Shown one piece after another: positions 29,757-39,519 of a stretch of 64,000 nucleotides of DNA. The DNA is from an uncultured Pseudomonadota bacterium (GTDB lineage Bacteria; Pseudomonadota; Alphaproteobacteria; Rs-D84). Numbering within the stretch: the first letter of the stretch is position 1; every line of letters begins with the position of its first letter. The stretch lies in the NCBI GenBank assembly GCA_947307295.1, contig CAMZIQ010000004.1, positions 45,562 to 109,561 on the forward strand. Reading direction: 5' to 3'. Below the pieces are notes generated by a model. The model was not told the origin of the DNA. It saw only the letters and a program-made list of their open reading frames with translations, and made no database searches. A program made the position numbers and the translations under genes.

Positions 29757-30893
29757 ATGGAATATGTGTTAAAAAATCTTGGATTCGTGTGCGCGCTGGG
29801 TGCAAACAACGAAGATATAGTAAAAAATGCCAAAGCTGGCAATACCAGCGCTATGTTTTCAGGCAATATCACAGTCAATGGTAAAAATGTACCATTTGGA
29901 TGCGCCCCGATTGAAACAAAACAAGACTTACGCATGTATGATTTAATAGATTGTGCATTAGAACAAATCAAAGGTGATATTGAATTATTGAAACAAAATT
30001 ACGCTTTGAACCGTGTCGGGATAATTATCGGGTCTTCAAACACCGGTGTGCACGAAGCACAAAAACTAATAGAAGCTGCATATAAAAATAATCGTGAAAT
30101 TGATAATCGTGTGATGCCGGACCTGGAATTAGGTACACCTGCGAAATATATCAGCATGAAAACAGGTTTTGTTGGACCTGTTTTTACTATATCAACCGCC
30201 TGTTCGTCCAGTTTAAAGGTATTTCAATCTGCGCGTCAATTAATTGAAAATAATATTTGTGATGCTGTTTTGGTTGGTGGTGTTGATGCCCGATGTGATT
30301 TTGCGCTAAATGGTTTTAATGCGCTGGGTGCTTTAAGTGAAAAACATACAAATCCGATGTCTGAAAACAGGATTGGGATAAATTTAGGTGAAGGTGCCGC
30401 GTTATTTATATTAGAAAAAGGTTGTTGCGGTATAAAACTTCTAGGCATAGGGGAAAGTTCTGATGCGTATCATTTAACCAGTCCTGATCCAAGTGGTGCT
30501 GGGGCGATAGAGTCTATGCGAAAAGCATTAACAGATGCACATCTTGAACCGAATGATATAGATTTTGTAAATATGCACGGCACGGGAACTATCGCAAATG
30601 ACGCTATGGAATCTTTGGCTGTGAATACTGTATTTGGTGAAAATGTATTGTGTGCTTCAACTAAACCTCTAACAGGACACACTTTGGGTGCGGCTGGTGC
30701 GATAAGTATGGGGCTGTCTTGGTTAATGCTTAAATATAATTTCATAATCCCACATGTTTTTGATGGGAATTTTGCCAGAGATTGTTCAAAAATTTGCTTG
30801 TCAACCAAGGATGAAAACAAAGAAATAAATCGTATTTTATGTAATGCATTTGCCTTTGGCGGAAGTAATGCCAGCTTAATAATGGGAAAATAA
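29757..30893 (+). CDS. beta-ketoacyl-ACP synthase (ApeO-like)
   Basis: active-site ISTACSSSLKVF, MHGTGT, TKPLTGHTLGAAGA. Confidence 0.9.
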   Translation: MEYVLKNLGFVCALGANNEDIVKNAKAGNTSAMFSGNITVNGKNVPFGCAPIETKQDLRMYDLIDCALEQIKGDIELLKQNYALNRVGIIIGSSNTGVHEAQKLIEAAYKNNREIDNRVMPDLELGTPAKYISMKTGFVGPVFTISTACSSSLKVFQSARQLIENNICDAVLVGGVDARCDFALNGFNALGALSEKHTNPMSENRIGINLGEGAALFILEKGCCGIKLLGIGESSDAYHLTSPDPSGAGAIESMRKALTDAHLEPNDIDFVNMHGTGTIANDAMESLAVNTVFGENVLCASTKPLTGHTLGAAGAISMGLSWLMLKYNFIIPHVFDGNFARDCSKICLSTKDENKEINRILCNAFAFGGSNASLIMGK

Positions 30894-30894
30894 A

Positions 30895-31362
30895 ATGAAG
30901 TTTGAACCAATTGATTTATTACCACAAAAAGAACCTATGGCATTTATAACCGCAATAGAAAGTGTTGATTTTGATGCGCAAAAAATGATTACTCGTATAG
31001 ATGTCAAAGATACAGATTTGCTGTTTCAAAAGAATATAAATGGTGTCCCGTCCGAAGCAGCACTTGAATACATGGCACAATCAATCGCGTGTTATATTGG
31101 TGCGCAAGATATCCATAATACTGGCGAAACGAAGGCTGTGGCTGGTTTTATAATGGGATCGCGCGATTTACATTTTGCACTTTCTAAATTTAATGTTAAC
31201 GAAAGTTATTATGTTCATGTTAAATCTTTGTTTTGTGATAATAATATTGCTTCTTTTGAATGTGAGATATATGATTCCAAAGATAAAATGGTTGCAAATG
31301 GAAATCTTAATGCTTTTAGACCTGATGATTTAAACAATTTTATGGAGAACGGAAATGAATAA
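30895..31362 (+). CDS. hotdog 3-hydroxyacyl-ACP dehydratase (ApeP-like)
   Basis: IDLLPQKEPMAFITAIESVD...PSEAALEYMAQSIACYIG. Confidence 0.82.
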   Translation: MKFEPIDLLPQKEPMAFITAIESVDFDAQKMITRIDVKDTDLLFQKNINGVPSEAALEYMAQSIACYIGAQDIHNTGETKAVAGFIMGSRDLHFALSKFNVNESYYVHVKSLFCDNNIASFECEIYDSKDKMVANGNLNAFRPDDLNNFMENGNE

Positions 31363-32080
31363 AACTATTTTGATTACTGGGGCATCACGCGGTATAGGGC
31401 GCGCCATAGCACTTTATTTGGCGCCAAAGGGTTATGATTTGGTGTTGCACTATAATTCTAATAAAGTAGCCGCAGAACAGGTTTTAAAAGAAGTTGAATC
31501 TGTGGGTGGACGCGGTCGTATTTTATCTTTTGATATTTCAAATCGCGAAGAAACAGACAAAGTATTAACAAACGATATAAATGAATATGGTGCTTATTAT
31601 GGGGTTATATGTAATGCAGGAATTAACGCAGATAATCCTTTTCCAATGATTGATGGAGAATCTTGGGACAAAGTATTACATACAAATCTTGATGGGCTTT
31701 ATAATGTTTTGCATCCTTGTGTTATGCCTATGATATCAGCACGTCACGGTGGGCGTATTATCGCTATGTCTTCAATTTCTGGCGTTATGGGTAATCGTGG
31801 TCAGGTTAACTATGCTGCATCCAAAGCAGGCATAATTGGCGCTGTGAAATCTTTGGCAGTAGAACTGGCAAAACGTAATATAACTGTTAATGCGATTGCG
31901 CCAGGTGTGATTGAAACAGATATGACGGCAGAATTACCAATAGAAGAAATTCAAAAAATGATACCTATGCATCGTATGGGAAAACCAAGCGAAATTGCAT
32001 CGTTGGTTGCTTATTTATTAAGCGATGATGCTGCATATATCACGCGTCAGGTTATATCAGTAAATGGGGGAATGATTTAA
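31355..32080 (+). CDS. 3-oxoacyl-ACP reductase, FabG/SDR (ApeQ-like)
   Basis: TGASRGIGRAIALYLA...VNYAASKAGIIGAVKSLAVELAKRNITVNAIAPGVIETDMT. Confidence 0.93.
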   Translation: MNKTILITGASRGIGRAIALYLAPKGYDLVLHYNSNKVAAEQVLKEVESVGGRGRILSFDISNREETDKVLTNDINEYGAYYGVICNAGINADNPFPMIDGESWDKVLHTNLDGLYNVLHPCVMPMISARHGGRIIAMSSISGVMGNRGQVNYAASKAGIIGAVKSLAVELAKRNITVNAIAPGVIETDMTAELPIEEIQKMIPMHRMGKPSEIASLVAYLLSDDAAYITRQVISVNGGMI

Positions 32081-33303
32081 TGAAACGGGTTGTTGTCACA
32101 GGAATGGGATTGGTAAGCGCGCTGGGAAACGATTTGAACAGTGCGTATAATCGTTTGCATGTATATAAGAACGCAGTTGAAGAAAGCGAAGATTTAAAAC
32201 AAATTCGCGGTCTTAATGCTCATATTGTTGCACCTGTGAAAAATTTTACAATACCCGAACATTATAATCGCAAGGTTTTACGCACAATGGGACCAGTGTC
32301 AATAATGGCGGTTTATACTGCTGAACAGGCATTAATTGATGCAGGTTTATTAAATGATGAAATTATAACATCGGGCAGAACAGGTGTTGCCTATGGTTCG
32401 TCTTTTGGTTCGGCTGGACCTGTTCTAGATTTTTATTCTATGGTAAAAACGCACGAAGTTGGGCCAATAAATTCATCTTCATATATAAAAATTATGCCAC
32501 AAACCACAGCGGTTAATATATCTTTGTATTTTAAAACAACTGGTCGTTTGATACCAAGTGGTACGGCATGTACTTCGGGCAGTTTGGCTATTGGTTATGC
32601 GTACGAAGCAATTAAATCAGGCGCCCAAGATATCATGATTGCTGGTGGTGCAGAAGAATTAGATTCAACCCAGGTTGCGGTGTTCGATACACTTTATGCG
32701 ACCAGTATTAAAAACAATACCCCAGACAAAACACCATCGCCATTTGATGTAAATCGTGATGGGCTTGTTATTGGCGAAGGTGCCGCCACTTTGATATTGG
32801 AAGAATATGAACATGCGCTGGCGCGTGGTGCAAAAATTTATGCTGAAATTGTTGGTTTTGGAACAAACACAGACGGCACACATATAACCCAGCCCAATAA
32901 AGATATGATGGCGAAATGTATGCAGTTGTCTTTGGAATGTGCAGATTTGAAACCTGAATCTATCGGCTATGTAGATATGCACGGTACAGGAACCAAACAC
33001 GGAGATATGGCGGAATCTTTGGCCACAGAATCTGTATTTGGAAACAATACACCATGCAGTACTCAAAAGGGTTATGTCGGACATACACTTGGTGCGTGTG
33101 GTGCTTTGGAATCTATTTGGGCAATACAAATGATGAATGAAGGCTGGTTTGCACCGACTTTGAATTTGCAAAACCCAGACCCAGAATGTGGGAAATTAGA
33201 TTATATAATCGGTCAGGGACGTGAAATACAAACAGCCTATGTCATGAATAATAACTTTGCATTTGGTGGTATAAATACATCACTTATATTCAAAAAAATG
33301 TAA
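32080..33303 (+). CDS. beta-ketoacyl-ACP synthase, FabF-like (ApeR-like)
   Basis: IPSGTACTSGSLAIGYAYEAIKSG...MHGTGTKHGDMAE...GHTLGACGALES. Confidence 0.92.
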   Translation: MKRVVVTGMGLVSALGNDLNSAYNRLHVYKNAVEESEDLKQIRGLNAHIVAPVKNFTIPEHYNRKVLRTMGPVSIMAVYTAEQALIDAGLLNDEIITSGRTGVAYGSSFGSAGPVLDFYSMVKTHEVGPINSSSYIKIMPQTTAVNISLYFKTTGRLIPSGTACTSGSLAIGYAYEAIKSGAQDIMIAGGAEELDSTQVAVFDTLYATSIKNNTPDKTPSPFDVNRDGLVIGEGAATLILEEYEHALARGAKIYAEIVGFGTNTDGTHITQPNKDMMAKCMQLSLECADLKPESIGYVDMHGTGTKHGDMAESLATESVFGNNTPCSTQKGYVGHTLGACGALESIWAIQMMNEGWFAPTLNLQNPDPECGKLDYIIGQGREIQTAYVMNNNFAFGGINTSLIFKKM

Positions 33304-33309
33304 ACAAAT

Positions 33310-33338
33310 CAAGCCTGGTTTTTACCTAGGCTTTTTTA
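33310..33338. terminator. terminator hairpin between convergent genes
   Basis: aagcctggtttttacctaggctttttt. Confidence 0.7.
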
Positions 33339-34340
33339 ATTTTTTTGTAATGCTTTTTTTAAATCATCATGCAACCCCACATATGTCATTTCTTCTACTA
33401 CGTGTTTTTCTGGGTTGCTTGATATGGTTTTAGTATGTCCACTATGTGCAACACCCGTAAAACGACATGAATTATCATCACAAAATGTGTCTGATACCAG
33501 ATTGTTTTTCGCTTGTTGATTGTTTGTCGTTTGATAAATACCACCGCCACTATCGCCACAAAAAGCTTTACAAGAGGTATTCATAATGTTGTTGAAACTA
33601 ACTCCGACACTATCGCATACAGATGCTTTTAAATTGTTTATATCCCAAAATATATCCTTTACCGTAAAACCATACTTTGAAAAATAAGCATCTGCTTTTA
33701 ACAGGGTTTTTAATGATTCTATTTTGACAGTTTGATTATTGTCTGTCATCTCATTGTCAGATAAAAAGCTGCCACGTAGTTCTTCGGCATGTTCTTTTAA
33801 ATATTCCATATAAGCTTTTTTGAAAGATTCAATTTCTTTATCACTAAGTATTTTTAATTGTGCACATCCAGCAGAAATAAAAGAACCATCAGTCCAATAA
33901 TCACCAACATCAAATGAAGCGGTATCATTTATGCTGTTGTTAATTACAAATTCTGAATCTTCTGGAATCGGGGTCAAAACAGCCCAGTCTTCATAGTCAT
34001 TATAACGAAAATCACCGGTCCCCATAACATAATCATTATTTTTTACAGATATTTTTTTGCCATCAAATGCGATAAATTCTATATCTGATACTTGATCGTT
34101 TTCCAAACAATGTTTTGCTGTGACAATTTTACCCGAAACCATATTAGCTGCACAAAATACACGATCTCTGGATTTAGAATACATTTTTAAAACGTACTTA
34201 TATGGCGCCTTTTTCCACATGTTATCATCCACATAACAACGCTTTTCTATTTTGTATTCATCTGGTTTAGTGCAGGCGTCATCCAATGCGGAACATATCA
34301 CAGGGTAAAACAAAAGTAAAAATATTAAAAATCGTCTCAT
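33336..34340 (-). CDS. secreted trypsin-like (S1) serine protease, Cys-rich
   Basis: signal peptide; triad-like TAKHC, EDWAVL, CGDSGGGIY. Confidence 0.78.
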   Translation of the reverse strand: MRRFLIFLLLFYPVICSALDDACTKPDEYKIEKRCYVDDNMWKKAPYKYVLKMYSKSRDRVFCAANMVSGKIVTAKHCLENDQVSDIEFIAFDGKKISVKNNDYVMGTGDFRYNDYEDWAVLTPIPEDSEFVINNSINDTASFDVGDYWTDGSFISAGCAQLKILSDKEIESFKKAYMEYLKEHAEELRGSFLSDNEMTDNNQTVKIESLKTLLKADAYFSKYGFTVKDIFWDINNLKASVCDSVGVSFNNIMNTSCKAFCGDSGGGIYQTTNNQQAKNNLVSDTFCDDNSCRFTGVAHSGHTKTISSNPEKHVVEEMTYVGLHDDLKKALQKN

Positions 34341-34637
34341 TTTAATACTGCAAATATAATATCAGATATTATATCACAACCAAGCATGCTGAACAACTGA
34401 AAAGTGGCAAAGTTAAAACGTGTTTTTCAAGCGTATATAAGGAAAAAAAGAAAAAATTACAGATATAAACATATTTTTTGCGAATTTAAGCCGAATTAAT
34501 CGAATTTTTGGTTGACATTCCCAGTTGTTATGCTAGTCTCTTTCATACGTTTGTCTAGGCGGACTGTTTCCGTAAAACAAACCAAAGATAATCGCATAAA
34601 TTTGTTTGAATATTCAACATCAGACAGGGATGGGTAT

Positions 34638-35513
34638 ATGAAATACAACCAAACCGATTTAATTAGTGTCATAATCCCGGTATATAATTCGGAAAATACT
34701 GTGACCAGATGTATTGAAGCTGTTTGTGCTCAGACATATAAAAATCTGGAAATAATCGTTGTTTATAAACCAGGTTCTGATAACTCTTTGAAAAAAATTA
34801 AAAAAATAAAAGATTCTCGTATAAAAATCATAGAACAAATTACAAATACAGGGCCTGGCGGGGCACGAAATATTGGTATTGATAATGCAAACGGAAATTA
34901 TCTGGGATTTGTCGAAGCTGACGATTATATCGCACCAGATTTTTATGAAAAATTAATTAATGCAGCAAAACAAAGTCAATGCGATATCGCTTTGGGGTCA
35001 ATCACAACATATAAAAATGTTAAATCTGGGGTGGTTTATTCTAATTATTCCGATAAATTGCGCATATTACAAAATGGCGCTAGCTTTGATAAATTATACA
35101 AAACTTCACTTATAAAGTCTCATAATATACGATTTTTAGAAAATGTTCGATGGGAAGACAATTTGTTTGTATTAAAAGCATTGTATTATGGTGATATGGT
35201 GACCGTCAAAGATGCTTATTATTCTTATGAATTTTCTGGATGGAGTGATGAATATAAGCAAAAATTAAAAAACGACGTTTTACCTGTATGCAGGGAAATT
35301 TTGAAATTTGCTAAATCTGAAAAAATAAGCTGTTTTGATAAATGGTTAATACAGCAGAAAATAGTTGATTGGATAGCAATTTCTTTTATTGATGATGAAC
35401 ATATCTATCAAGAACTGATGAATTTGATGGGTAATCCGTTATTTTTATGGATTAAGCATCTTAAAATAATTTTAAAACAACAACACAACAAAAAAAGGAC
35501 AAAAAATGACTAA
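34638..35513 (+). CDS. glycosyltransferase family 2
   Basis: ISVIIPVYNSENTVTRCIEAVCAQTYKNLEIIVV...GPGGARNIGIDNANGNYLGFVEADD. Confidence 0.88.
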   Translation: MKYNQTDLISVIIPVYNSENTVTRCIEAVCAQTYKNLEIIVVYKPGSDNSLKKIKKIKDSRIKIIEQITNTGPGGARNIGIDNANGNYLGFVEADDYIAPDFYEKLINAAKQSQCDIALGSITTYKNVKSGVVYSNYSDKLRILQNGASFDKLYKTSLIKSHNIRFLENVRWEDNLFVLKALYYGDMVTVKDAYYSYEFSGWSDEYKQKLKNDVLPVCREILKFAKSEKISCFDKWLIQQKIVDWIAISFIDDEHIYQELMNLMGNPLFLWIKHLKIILKQQHNKKRTKND

Positions 35514-36543
35514 AAAAGCTTTGATTACTGGAATCACAGGTATGGTGGGTTCACATCTTTGTGATTACTTGTTGGAAAACACAGATTGGGATATCCATGG
35601 TGTTTGCAGATGGCGCAGCCCTATGGATAATGTATCTCATTTATTGGAACGTGCTAATAAAAAAGATAGAATATTCTTTGATTACGCTGATTTAAACGAT
35701 CAAACATCATTGATTAGAACAGTTCAAAACACAAAACCAGATTTCGTTTTCCATCTTGCAGCGCAAAGCTATCCTCAAACAAGTTTTACTGCGCCAATTG
35801 ATACTTTGAACACAAATATCTTGGGAACGGCTCGTTTGCTGGAAAGTATTCATTTAGTCATGAACGGTGATAAAAATTATAAACCTGTTATTCATGTATG
35901 TGCATCCAGCGAAGTATTTGGAAAAATACCTGCTGCAAAGAAACCAGAAACAGGTATCCACGAAGAATGTCCTTTCCATCCTGCATCACCATATGCAATT
36001 TCTAAGGTTGGAACAGATTTGTTGGGTCGTTATTATGCCGAAGCATACAATATGCCAGTTATGACAACCAGAATGTTCACACATACTGGTCCACGCCGTG
36101 GTGATGTATTCCATGAATCTACATTTGCAAAACAAATTGCTATGATAGAAGCAGGCATGATTCCACCAGTTGTCAAAGTTGGTAATTTGAAATCTTTACG
36201 TACCTATGCTGATGTTCGTGATGCGGTGCGTGCTTACTATATGTTGGTCACAATGAACCCAATTCCAGGTGAATACTATAACATTGGTGGCTCTTATACA
36301 TGTGAAGTTGGCGACACATTAAATACTCTGATTTCATTCTCTCCAATGAAAGATAAAATCAAAGTTGAAACAGACCCAGAAAGATTGCGTCCAATTGATG
36401 CAGATTTGCAAGTTCCAGATTGCCGTAAGTTTAAGGCTCATACTGGATGGGAACCACAGATTCCTTATGAAAAGACAATGAAAGATTTGTTGGATTATTG
36501 GCGTGAACGTATCAGCCATGGTGAAAAATTTTTGCAAAGATAA
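35506..36543 (+). CDS. GDP-mannose 4,6-dehydratase-like SDR (possibly GDP-manno-heptose dehydratase)
   Basis: ALITGITGMVGSHLCDYLL...SPYAISKVGTDLLGRYYAEAYNM; next to GDP-heptose genes. Confidence 0.8.
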   Translation: MTKKALITGITGMVGSHLCDYLLENTDWDIHGVCRWRSPMDNVSHLLERANKKDRIFFDYADLNDQTSLIRTVQNTKPDFVFHLAAQSYPQTSFTAPIDTLNTNILGTARLLESIHLVMNGDKNYKPVIHVCASSEVFGKIPAAKKPETGIHEECPFHPASPYAISKVGTDLLGRYYAEAYNMPVMTTRMFTHTGPRRGDVFHESTFAKQIAMIEAGMIPPVVKVGNLKSLRTYADVRDAVRAYYMLVTMNPIPGEYYNIGGSYTCEVGDTLNTLISFSPMKDKIKVETDPERLRPIDADLQVPDCRKFKAHTGWEPQIPYEKTMKDLLDYWRERISHGEKFLQR

Positions 36544-36559
36544 AGAAAGGGGATTTTAA

Positions 36560-37159
36560 ATGACACAGTATAATGCAAAATACGTATTGGAGACTGAGAA
36601 TGCATTTGATGTGATTGCAAATAATTTTTTGATGTTGAAAAAACAACACTCAGAAACAATTGTTAAAATCGCTAAGCTTTGGATAGATGCGTTAAACAAA
36701 GGAAACAAAGTTATCTTTTGTGGAAATGGTGGTTCTGCGGCAGATTCTCAACACTTGGCGGCAGAATTGATGGGACGCTATAAAATTGATAGAAATCCGA
36801 TGCCAGCTTTAAGTTTGACAACAGATACATCTGCGTTGACTGCGATTGGTAATGATTACGGATACGAACACGTGTTTTCTCGTCCTTTGCGCGGTATCGG
36901 CAACACAGGTGATGTATTGGTTGGTATTTCAACATCTGGTAATTCTAAAAATATTATAAACGCTTTTGGTGTTGCCAAAGAAAAAGGTATTGCAACTATT
37001 GCTTTCACCGGGGAAAAGGGCGGTGAAATGAAAAAAATCGCAGATGTGGCATTAAATGTTCCATCCAACATTACAAACAATATTCAAGAAATGCACATAG
37101 CATGTGGTCATATGATATGTGGTATCGTTGAAAATTATTTCTTTGGAAACTCTAAGTAA
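36560..37159 (+). CDS. gmhA: phosphoheptose isomerase (SIS)
   Basis: GNKVIFCGNGGSAADSQHLAAELMGRYK...GISTSGNSKNIINA. Confidence 0.92.
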   Translation: MTQYNAKYVLETENAFDVIANNFLMLKKQHSETIVKIAKLWIDALNKGNKVIFCGNGGSAADSQHLAAELMGRYKIDRNPMPALSLTTDTSALTAIGNDYGYEHVFSRPLRGIGNTGDVLVGISTSGNSKNIINAFGVAKEKGIATIAFTGEKGGEMKKIADVALNVPSNITNNIQEMHIACGHMICGIVENYFFGNSK

Positions 37160-37173
37160 TAAAAGGTATAATA

Positions 37174-38277
37174 ATGATTATTACAAGAACTCCTTATCGT
37201 ATATCATTTTTTGGTGGTGGCACAGATTATCATACTTGGTACGAAGTAAACGGTGGTGATATATTATCCACATCAATTAATCATTATAATTACATTTCTT
37301 GCAGATATTTACCTCCTTTCCATACAGAATATCGTAATCGTATTGCATGGAAAATTATGGAATATCCACAAACAGTTGATCAAATCCAACATAATGCAAT
37401 TCGTGCTGCGTTAAAACATTATGATGTGACCAGGGGTGTGGAAATCAGCAATCAATGTGATTTGCCAGCTCGTTCAGGATTAGGGTCTTCGTCATCTTTC
37501 TGTGCTGGGTTAATAGCAGCCATTTATGCATTAAAAGGTGAACCAATAACCAAATATGGTTTGGCAAAAGAAACAATTAAATTGGAACGCGAAATATTGG
37601 CAGAAAACGGCGGAATCCAAGACCAAATTGCTGCTGTGTATGGCGGATTAAATCATATACATATCAACAATAACGGTTCTTTTTCTGTTAATCCAGTAGT
37701 CGTTAGTGAATCAAGAAAAACAGAATTGAATGACAATTTAATGTTGTTTTTCACGGGTGTTGTCCGTACTTCATCTGAAATTGCTGTGAAACAGGAACAA
37801 TCGACAAAGGATAAAACTGCGCAATTGACCAGAATGCAACAAATGGTTGGCGAAGCAGAAAAAATTTTGACAGATAAAAGCGAAGATTTAAATGATTTCG
37901 GTCGTATGTTGCATGAAACATGGATGTTAAAACGTTCTTTGACAGATAAAATCAGTACATCTTTGATTGATAAAATCTATCAGACAGCCATGGATAATGG
38001 CGCATTGGGTGGCAAGATTTTGGGTGCAGGCGGTGGCGGATTTATTTTGTTCTATGCCAAACCTGAACATCAAAAGGCTATTAAAAAAGCATTGCGTAAT
38101 CTGATTTATGTGCCATTTAAATTTGATGACCAAGGTTCTCAGATTATATATTATGCACCAAAGGACTATGATGCGTCAGTTTATGAAAAACGTGACTTTA
38201 TCCACATGTTGAATGGAAATAGTGATGTTGTCATGTTGAATGGGAATACTAATATCGGTCGCGGACAAAGAGAATAA
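37174..38277 (+). CDS. hddA: D-glycero-alpha-D-manno-heptose 7-phosphate kinase (GHMP)
   Basis: MIITRTPYRISFFGGGTDYHTWY...LPARSGLGSSSSFCAGLIAA...GALGGKILGAGGGGFILFYA. Confidence 0.9.
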   Translation: MIITRTPYRISFFGGGTDYHTWYEVNGGDILSTSINHYNYISCRYLPPFHTEYRNRIAWKIMEYPQTVDQIQHNAIRAALKHYDVTRGVEISNQCDLPARSGLGSSSSFCAGLIAAIYALKGEPITKYGLAKETIKLEREILAENGGIQDQIAAVYGGLNHIHINNNGSFSVNPVVVSESRKTELNDNLMLFFTGVVRTSSEIAVKQEQSTKDKTAQLTRMQQMVGEAEKILTDKSEDLNDFGRMLHETWMLKRSLTDKISTSLIDKIYQTAMDNGALGGKILGAGGGGFILFYAKPEHQKAIKKALRNLIYVPFKFDDQGSQIIYYAPKDYDASVYEKRDFIHMLNGNSDVVMLNGNTNIGRGQRE

Positions 38278-38280
38278 ACG

Positions 38281-39516
38281 ATGAACATAGTAATCTTGGC
38301 TGGTGGTTTTGGAACACGTTTGCAATCTGTGGTAAAAGATGTTCCAAAACCGATGGCAGATATTAACGGAACGCCTTTTTTGGAATTGTTGATGCAAGAA
38401 TTAAGTTTCTTGGATCCGGAACGTTTTGTGCTTTGCGTGTCATATTTGAAAGACAGCATAAAAAATCATTTTCATGATAATTTTATGGGAATTCCTGTGG
38501 TGTATTCCGAAGAAGATATACCGCTTGGCACAGGTGGCGCTATAAAGCAGGCATTTGATTTGTTTAATTTAAAAGATGCGCTGGTTTTAAATGGCGACAG
38601 TTATATCGCTGCGGATTATTCTAAATTTATTCAACAAAACAAAGATGCAAGATTGGCGGTTATGTTAAAGGCTGTTGATGATGCAAATCGTTATGGTCGG
38701 GTAGAAGTTAAAGACGGCCGCATAATCGCTTTTCGTGAAAAAGAAGATATTATCCAGCCTGGATTGATTAACGCAGGAATTTATAAAATCAATCGGAATT
38801 TATTTTCAAATGATTTGCCTGAAAAGTTTTCATTTGAAAAAGATGTTTTGGAACCAATGATTCCGCAATTAAAACCAACGTATATGTTGGCAGAAGACTA
38901 TTTCATAGACATTGGCATCCCAGAAAGTTATGCAAAGGCGCAACGTGAATTAAAATCTGTAATTTACGGTGACGCAAAAAATCGTGCGCTGTTTCTAGAC
39001 AGGGATGGTGTAATAAACGAAGACATTGGCTATTTGCATAAGAAAGAAGATTGTAAATTTATGTCGGGAATTTTTGATTTCTGTCGTAAATATAAAAACA
39101 ATGGATATGAATTAATAGTCATCACAAATCAGGCTGGCATAGCAAAGGGTAAATATACTGAACAAGACTATGAATTGTTAAAAGAATACATTCATTCTGA
39201 ATTTAAAAAGCAAGATTGTGAAATTACAGCAGAATATTATTGTCCATATCACATTGATGGAATTGCGCCATACAACAGGAATTCTTTTTATCGCAAACCG
39301 AATCCTGGGATGATTTTGCGTGGTGCCAAAGAATACAATATAAATTTGGCAAAATCAGTATTGATTGGTGATAATGAAAATGATATACTGGCGGGCAAAA
39401 CAGCAGGATTGGGGACTACAATTCGTTTAATCAATGAACAGAATATGCGTGGTTCATGGCAAACTGTGGCTGACAAGATTATAAAAATAAATAACCAAAA
39501 AACGATAGGCGGGTAA
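38281..39516 (+). CDS. fusion: heptose-1-P nucleotidyltransferase (HddC-like) + HAD heptose-1,7-bisphosphate phosphatase (GmhB-like)
   Basis: N-term MNIVILAGGFGTRLQSVVKDVPKPMADI; C-term ALFLDRDGVINEDIGYLHK...VITNQAGIAKGKY...YRKPNPGMI...IGDNENDILAG. Confidence 0.9.
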   Translation: MNIVILAGGFGTRLQSVVKDVPKPMADINGTPFLELLMQELSFLDPERFVLCVSYLKDSIKNHFHDNFMGIPVVYSEEDIPLGTGGAIKQAFDLFNLKDALVLNGDSYIAADYSKFIQQNKDARLAVMLKAVDDANRYGRVEVKDGRIIAFREKEDIIQPGLINAGIYKINRNLFSNDLPEKFSFEKDVLEPMIPQLKPTYMLAEDYFIDIGIPESYAKAQRELKSVIYGDAKNRALFLDRDGVINEDIGYLHKKEDCKFMSGIFDFCRKYKNNGYELIVITNQAGIAKGKYTEQDYELLKEYIHSEFKKQDCEITAEYYCPYHIDGIAPYNRNSFYRKPNPGMILRGAKEYNINLAKSVLIGDNENDILAGKTAGLGTTIRLINEQNMRGSWQTVADKIIKINNQKTIGG

Positions 39517-39519
39517 AAA

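Noticed and set aside
34505-34640. TTGACA promoter and long leader before the GT2 gene as a riboswitch or JUMPstart-type element
   Set aside because: TTGACA present but no well-spaced -10 and no recognised aptamer or JUMPstart motif.
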